This document shows positions 59,186 through 64,000 of a stretch of DNA of 64,000 nt, piece by piece (the first letter of the stretch is position 1; the number at the start of each line of letters is the position of its first letter). The translations under genes were made by a program, and so were the position numbers. Origin of the DNA: Symsagittifera roscoffensis (lineage: Eukaryota > Xenacoelomorpha > Acoela > Convolutidae); assembly GCF_963678635.1 (NCBI RefSeq), contig NC_087069.1, positions 25,036,303 to 25,100,302 of the forward strand, given 5' to 3'. The notes below the pieces were generated by a model, which saw nothing but the letters and a program-made list of their open reading frames with translations, searched no databases and was not told the origin of the DNA.

Positions 59186-59280
59186 GGCAAAATAGGGTCT
59201 GTATAGTGCTTTAGTTGAGCTAAGTTTTCAGACCATATTTTGGCAAAATAGGGTCTGCATAAGGCTTTAGTTGAACAAAA
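59186..59280. repeat. Two-unit tandem repeat, period 56
   Basis: GGCAAAATAGGGTCTG(T/C)ATA..GCTTTAGTTGA occurs at 59,186 and 59,242 with a few differences. It is within EXTL3 intron 3. Confidence 0.7.
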
Positions 59281-59494
59281 GTTTGGGTCTAAAATTGGCT
59301 AGAAAAGTTTTGAAACGTAATTGTTGCCGAATATGATTGAAATTTTTCCTTTCATATTTCGTTTTCTTCGCTTCGTAAAACTGCCCTAAGTTTGCTTTCA
59401 AGTTTCAACACAATCAATAATTGTTTTCTGTCATGAGTATTGCGACAACTTTTGCCTAATAAATTTCTTCCAAGGTTTTGTCATTGTTTATCAG

Positions 59495-59622
59495 GTAGTG
59501 AAGGGACCAAAGAATAGTTTGAACAACCGATTCTTGCCTTACGATGAGATCAAAACAGAAGCAGTTCTGTCACTGGACGATGACATGGTACTCACACACG
59601 AAGAGATATTGCTCACTTTCAG
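59495..59622 (+). CDS. EXTL3: EXTL3 exon 4 (DDD catalytic motif)
   Basis: Acceptor TTGTTTATCAG, donor AG|GTCAGA, 128 bases ending in phase 2. Contains [20 protein letters not shown] followed by LDDDM, the DxD-type metal and UDP-sugar binding motif of GT64. Intron 3 before it is the longest (1,989 bp) and is repeat-filled. Confidence 0.93.
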
Positions 59623-60031
59623 GTCAGATATAACACGTTTAAGTTAGCTTACGTATGGATAGTTTTGTCCTCATCATGCTCATGATAAATCAGGGGAAAT
59701 GTCTATAAAGATATGAATAAATCATTAGAGATATTAAAGATACTTGTTTACTGTGCAGATAAGTAGCAGACAATGTTCCCGCTACTGATTTTGTGTGCTT
59801 GGCGCAAATTTTGTCGAACTTTCGTAAAACAAATTTTTAAATTTAAGTACTTTCAAAACATGCATACCCCTCTAATTTATAGCATGAATCTTCACATAAT
59901 TTTTGTAAATCTGATTTAACTATTATTAAAATGTAAAAGAATGAAATGATTGTCACTTATTTGGTTCGTGGTGATTTTTTTTTTGTAAATAGACTAAGTT
60001 TGTTCACGCTCAAAATTTTTCACGATTTTAG

Positions 60032-60176
60032 GGTGTGGCGTGAGAACAGGGACAGGATAGTGGGCATCCCTGCTAGGGTGCACTCGTGGGACAGTGACTC
60101 ACTCTCATGGACTTACAACAACTTCCTCACCTGCGAGATATCTCTAGTACTCACTGGCGCTGCATTCGTTCACAAA
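60032..60176 (+). CDS. EXTL3: EXTL3 exon 5
   Basis: Acceptor CACGATTTTAG, donor AAA|GTTAGT, 145 bases. Completes an Arg codon and encodes [20 protein letters not shown] and [15 protein letters not shown], highly conserved in EXTL3 and acceptor-side residues of GT64. Ends in phase 0. Confidence 0.93.
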
Positions 60177-60443
60177 GTTAGTTGATGTAGTTTTTGTTTC
60201 GAACAGGTCACTGAAAGTGACCGGAAGGAGTTATGGCGTTGGATGGGTGTTTTGGCCGGAACAATATCAGCTTTTTTCAACATCAACCGGCTATCTTTGA
60301 TTATTAACGGCAGAGATATTATACGTAGCATTATTCTGATCTTTTCCAATACTAAGCTTAAGTTTGATTATTTTTTTTGTAAATGAAAGAATTCCGCTTT
60401 TTGGCTCTGAGTGGAAATGCATAATAGTGTGTTTTTTGTGCAG

Positions 60444-60572
60444 TACTACTTCTACCTGTACACTTACTCGATGCCCAGTGTCATCAGAGACAGAGTGGAT
60501 GAGTACATGAACTGCGAGGACATCGCACTCAACTTCCTCGTGTCACACATCACCAGAAAACCACCAATCAAG
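60444..60572 (+). CDS. EXTL3: EXTL3 exon 6 (last in window)
   Basis: Acceptor GTGTTTTTTGTGCAG, donor AAG|GTTACT, 129 bases, phase 0. Encodes [20 protein letters not shown] and [19 protein letters not shown]. The six exons give 774 codons. Vertebrate EXTL3 (919 aa) continues for about 70 residues containing a Cys-rich segment, and no match to these is found up to 64,000. The final exon should lie beyond the retrotransposon at 61,731, outside the window. Reading through the donor gives 44 unrelated residues. Confidence 0.9.
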
Positions 60573-60837
60573 GTTACTAATTCTAATTCCACCAAACAGA
60601 CGGTAACAAGTGTTTTGGCACCCTCGTGTGAGCTTTTTCAAGCACCACCTTTTTCCAAAGATCTCATCCTACATTCACAAATTTATTATTTTTTCCTTAT
60701 CAGCTAAAGGCAACTCGCGTGTTTGAATTCCCTTCGTATTTGCCATAGGTAAGCGTAGTACTATTTTTTGTTTCATGAACACAAATTGTCTGTTGTTTTT
60801 TAGGTGGCCTTTAATGTAGTTCAGACTCTCAAGTTTA

Positions 60838-61206
60838 CTTTTTCGCGGTTTGGCTTTTGAGTTCTTTTAAGTTCAGTTCCTTTACTTTGTTAAAAGGAAG
60901 GCAAACTTCTCTATCGATTATCAATAATGTAAATGTCACAATAACGTGATCGACTTCTAGTTTCGAAAGTGGATTTTAATTTTCAGATTTTCCAGCAAAA
61001 AATACCTATTGATCCAATTTTCTGAAATTGGGTTAGTTTTATCAAGAGCCAATCATGAATTGTTTTAGAAGTTCAAAATGCTTTAAGGCCATCTTTTTTG
61101 TTTCTTTAAAATTTGAAAATTGAGATTGTTTCAATAAATAAGTCAGTATTTTTTTCTGTTTACTTGGCTTTGTTGACTCTTTTCCAACTGTCTGTTGGTT
61201 ACGTTT
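60838..61206. repeat. Third copy of the EXTL3 intronic repeat (intron 6)
   Basis: It starts TTTTTCGCGGTTTGGCTTTTGA and ends CTCTTTTCCAACTGTCTGTTG, collinear with 57,977-58,340. Confidence 0.6.
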
Positions 61207-61499
61207 AATTTTTTCAATATGATGGAATTTATAGATCGGATTGGAATAAAATTGTGTACAATTGAGAGAGCAACAGTCGGGAAGGAGACTTTTTCTAGCT
61301 AAAACCAACTTATAGAGTCACTTCTTGGAATAAAATGACCCTTAGCAAATGATGAGTTAAACAAAATGTTAGCGTACGTTTCGTGCAAATTTTCTTATTT
61401 CAAAATTCCGTTACTTTCTGAATATGTTTTTATGTTGGTTGTAAATATACAAACTTATTATTGGTCAGACTAAGTTTCGGTTTTAATGTTGTTTTTAGA

Positions 61500-61731
61500 C
61501 TTTGTCTCGACCTATGTGTTGTGATTTTACATCAGGTTTTGCAATTATTGCTAAACATACTTATTTAATTAACCGGTCACTTAGTTATGACCTTCACTAG
61601 CCATTCTCTCCGGCGGAGAGAATGATCTCTCATTGTTTTAATGTTTTAACTTACCGACTAATTCATATTATTTCTTATTCTTTTTAATAGTTTTAATTTA
61701 GAATTAGCTACAACAAAGTAATATTTTATCA
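61500..61731 (+). repeat. 5' LTR end of the second Ty3/gypsy element (start uncertain)
   Basis: The right boundary is set by the CA at 61,730-61,731 directly before the primer-binding site. The left boundary cannot be fixed because the 3' LTR is outside the window. TG dinucleotides near 61,519-61,523 are candidates. A perfect 10-bp hairpin CATTCTCTCC/GGAGAGAATG lies at 61,602-61,624. Confidence 0.5.
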
Positions 61732-64000
61732 TGGCGCAGTCATCTAACGAATCTAACGTGAGAGGAATACCTCCCTTTTGGCAAAACCATACGGTAGACC
61801 CACCCATCCCTTGGGAAGATTGGAGTGATCTGTTTCAATTAGCAATTATAGCTAAAGAAAACATAGATATAGAAAATCTACTCAATCCGTCGGAGAGACA
61901 ACATCCATTACCACCAAATTTGGAAAACCCACCGGACGGTGAAACAGACGCCCAAAGACGCTTGAGATTGGAGAGAAATATCCAAGAACAAAGAAGATAT
62001 GACGAAGAAGAAACAGCTTCGATAAAAACCGAAACTAAGAAATTTAACGGAATGCGAATAGAAGAAGCAGACAAGAAATTACGATCAGTCTTATATCTGG
62101 CATTGGGAAATGAAGGAAAAAGGATCTTCGGACAGAAATTTACCAAGGTGAAAGTCTTACAAATTTCTTTTAAACAATTCTGGGAGTTTTTAGCGACTGC
62201 TTTCGTAAGAAAATCAAACGTCACATTTGAACGACATAAACTGTTAAATAGAAAACAACGCGACAGAGAATCCCTCGAACAATTTTGGGGTGCCTTAGCT
62301 GAAATGGCTAAAAAGTGCGACATATCCGCAGGAGAAGAAGAGTGGATAAGAGATATTTTCATAAATAATATGAAAAACTACGATATACAAAGGAAATTAT
62401 TAACAGAAACCCTCCCTCCACGCGAAGCACTAAATGTAGCACTTATCGATGAAAAAGGAATTTTAAATCACTTGAAGTTAACTAATAATTTTAAATCCAA
62501 CGGATCATCTGTACATAAACCAAACAACCATTTTAACGTCAAAAGAGAACCAACTCTCAACATCGAAAGAAGTAACAGCTGTATGAAGTGTGGCGGTTCA
62601 TTCTCAAAAGGACACTTAGCAGTGTGCCCAGCAAAGGACACAACTTGTACTTCTTGTAAATTCAAAGGTCATTTCACCAGACTTTGTAGATCTCGACGTA
62701 AAAATGTAAACATTGTAAATACCCAAATTGTAGATAATACAGATTTTAATCCGTCGGATTTCCCGGATGTAAATACCGACCACACGGATAGAGAATGTTG
62801 CGGTGTCATAAACGCATGGTCGGAATCTGGACAAAGTGAAAACGACGATTACTCTGTACTAAATATAACTACAATTTTTGATAACGATGGAAAGGAACTG
62901 AAGAAATTATTAAACATCGGACTCGGAAAAGAAAACCAAGTAATTTTAAACATTCAAGTGGATTCAGCTAGCCCAGTGAGCTTTCTTAAGAAAAACGTAC
63001 TTCACGAATTGAAATTACGTGATCCATACTTGAAAATTTATCCGGTGGATAAGACAACCAGAGACCTTTACTGTGGATTCACGGATAATGCCATAAACAT
63101 CACTGGAAAGGTCAAGATTCCGATATTCTCAAATGGTTGGTCAGATAACGACTGTCAATTCTTCTTAACCGAGGGACATGAAAGGAACATCTTAGGAAAC
63201 GACAACCTTCCAAAAGTGGGAATAGAGGTCTCTCAGAAACATTTTCCACACTTCCAGACCAACAAGCAGTGTAAGTCAGTAAATTCCATTTCCCAAACAA
63301 ACCAAGATAGGGAAATCCTTAATATATCAAAGTCATTTAAAAATTTATTCCTTCGGATTGAAAAAATTAAGAATCAAATGAAAATTACCCATTTTCACGA
63401 ACCATTAAAACCAATCCAACTAAAAGGAAGACGTGTCCCCCTACATTTACTGGATGCGGTAAAAACAGAACTCAATAGATTAAAAGCAGAGGGACATATT
63501 AAAAAATTAGAAAATTGCGACGAAGACAGATTTATTAGCCCAATAGTCATCACTTGCAAAAAAGACAAATCTATCAAACTGGCATTAGATTCCAAGTTCA
63601 TAAACAAACAGATTTACAAGAACAAATATCAAATGCCAAACATCCATGAACTTGTAGACAACGTCGCGGCACAAATTACTAATGATTCCGTTGGAGAAGT
63701 GTGGTTTACTAATCTAGACTTAAAAAATGCATACAGTCAATTAGCATTAGACAAATTTACTAGTAACCAATGTAACTTCAGTATTGTGGGCGGTGACATT
63801 ACTGGTACTTACCAATTTTTAACTGGTTTTTACGGCTTAGGGGATATGCCCAACGAATTTCAAAGAGTAATGGACTCTACGTTAGGTTCAATCCCATTTA
63901 CAAATTGTTACTTGGACGACATTTTAATTTCTTCCAAAGGAACATTCTTAGACCACAAGAATATTGTATTAAAAATTCTATCGACCCTCGACGAATACAA
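61731..64000 (+). CDS. gag-pol: Gag-Pol of a Ty3/gypsy retrotransposon, intact to window edge
   Basis: One frame is open for 756 codons from the ATG at 61,731 and runs off the window. Residues 1-270 are Gag (capsid region with FKQFWEFLATAFVRKSNVTF and LEQFWGALAEMAKKC). Two zinc knuckles follow at about 285-318 (an irregular CMKCGGSFSKGHLAVC, then a canonical CTSCKFKGHFTRLC). A protease-like segment at about 405 reads VDSASPVSFLKKN, with DSA instead of DTG/DSG. RT starts near 560, with motif A TNLDLKNAYSQLAL, the FYGLGDMPNEFQRVM motif B region and the catalytic YLDDI box at about 724-728. Gag and Pol share one frame, so no frameshift is needed. RNase H and integrase should follow beyond 64,000. 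The element lies in sense orientation in the EXTL3 intron. Confidence 0.92.
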   Translation, partial: MAQSSNESNVRGIPPFWQNHTVDPPIPWEDWSDLFQLAIIAKENIDIENLLNPSERQHPLPPNLENPPDGETDAQRRLRLERNIQEQRRYDEEETASIKTETKKFNGMRIEEADKKLRSVLYLALGNEGKRIFGQKFTKVKVLQISFKQFWEFLATAFVRKSNVTFERHKLLNRKQRDRESLEQFWGALAEMAKKCDISAGEEEWIRDIFINNMKNYDIQRKLLTETLPPREALNVALIDEKGILNHLKLTNNFKSNGSSVHKPNNHFNVKREPTLNIERSNSCMKCGGSFSKGHLAVCPAKDTTCTSCKFKGHFTRLCRSRRKNVNIVNTQIVDNTDFNPSDFPDVNTDHTDRECCGVINAWSESGQSENDDYSVLNITTIFDNDGKELKKLLNIGLGKENQVILNIQVDSASPVSFLKKNVLHELKLRDPYLKIYPVDKTTRDLYCGFTDNAINITGKVKIPIFSNGWSDNDCQFFLTEGHERNILGNDNLPKVGIEVSQKHFPHFQTNKQCKSVNSISQTNQDREILNISKSFKNLFLRIEKIKNQMKITHFHEPLKPIQLKGRRVPLHLLDAVKTELNRLKAEGHIKKLENCDEDRFISPIVITCKKDKSIKLALDSKFINKQIYKNKYQMPNIHELVDNVAAQITNDSVGEVWFTNLDLKNAYSQLALDKFTSNQCNFSIVGGDITGTYQFLTGFYGLGDMPNEFQRVMDSTLGSIPFTNCYLDDILISSKGTFLDHKNIVLKILSTLDEY
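61732..61749 (+). promoter_or_regulatory. Primer-binding site (tRNA-Ser type) overlapping the Gag start
   Basis: TGGCGCAGTC directly follows the LTR end. It is complementary to the 3' end of animal tRNA-Ser (GACUGCGCCA), the primer reported for the Drosophila 297/17.6 group. The tRNA match is from memory. The Gag ATG uses the last LTR base plus the first two bases of this site. Confidence 0.65.

Noticed and set aside
60573..60707. Continuation of EXTL3 past the exon 6 donor
   Set aside because: The 44 read-through residues do not resemble the conserved C-terminus and a GT donor with correct phase is present.
1..64000. tRNA, rRNA or CRISPR-like arrays
   Set aside because: No cloverleaf, rRNA signature or regularly spaced repeat array was found by eye; the tandem repeats present have only two or three units.

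Overview
The window is AT-rich animal DNA. It carries one identifiable host gene and a dense set of transposable elements. The host gene is an EXTL3-type exostosin (heparan-sulfate glycosyltransferase) with clean GT-AG introns and the standard genetic code, so this is a metazoan nuclear genome. The repeat content (Penelope-like element with hammerhead-type termini, env-bearing Ty3/gypsy element, several LINE fragments) suggests an invertebrate, but I cannot name the species.

Layout. Positions 1-10,400 hold a decayed LINE end, long noncoding stretches, several foldback or MITE-like repeats and a 200-N scaffold gap (10,203-10,402). Positions 11,311-30,224 are a single 18.9-kb LTR retrotransposon on the minus strand. 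It has 410-bp LTRs differing at 5 positions and a 4-bp CAAT target duplication. Its empty insertion site is still readable in a tandem paralog at 36,854-36,857. From its 5' end it encodes a basic 155-aa ORF, a very large Gag, protease-RT-RNase H-integrase, two small membrane ORFs, a Pro/Ser/Gln-rich region running into an Env-like glycoprotein, and a further ~600-codon ORF I do not recognise. It carries stops and frameshifts and looks dead, although its LTRs are about 99% identical.

The element sits inside one copy of a tandem duplication. Copy A is 10,404-11,310 plus 30,225-35,883, copy B is 35,951-42,703, and a third partial copy is 43,575-44,030. The copies are clearly diverged near the insertion but almost identical from about 31,230 onward. 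They carry a B-box/TRIM-like pseudogene fragment, a GA microsatellite and a Penelope GIY-YIG remnant.

Positions 45,600-48,500 contain two broken LINE reverse transcriptases in opposite orientations. Positions 49,560-53,600 are a decayed Penelope-like element with an inverted plus a direct left terminal repeat, hammerhead-type cores, a PHD-type zinc finger between RT motifs B and C, and a C-terminal GIY-YIG domain.

Positions 54,336-60,572 hold six exons (774 codons) of the EXTL3 orthologue on the plus strand. The last exon, expected from family alignment, is not in the window. A second Ty3/gypsy element lies in the same orientation in the intron after exon 6. Its Gag-Pol frame is open from 61,731 to the window edge, and its Gag start codon straddles the LTR/primer-binding-site junction.
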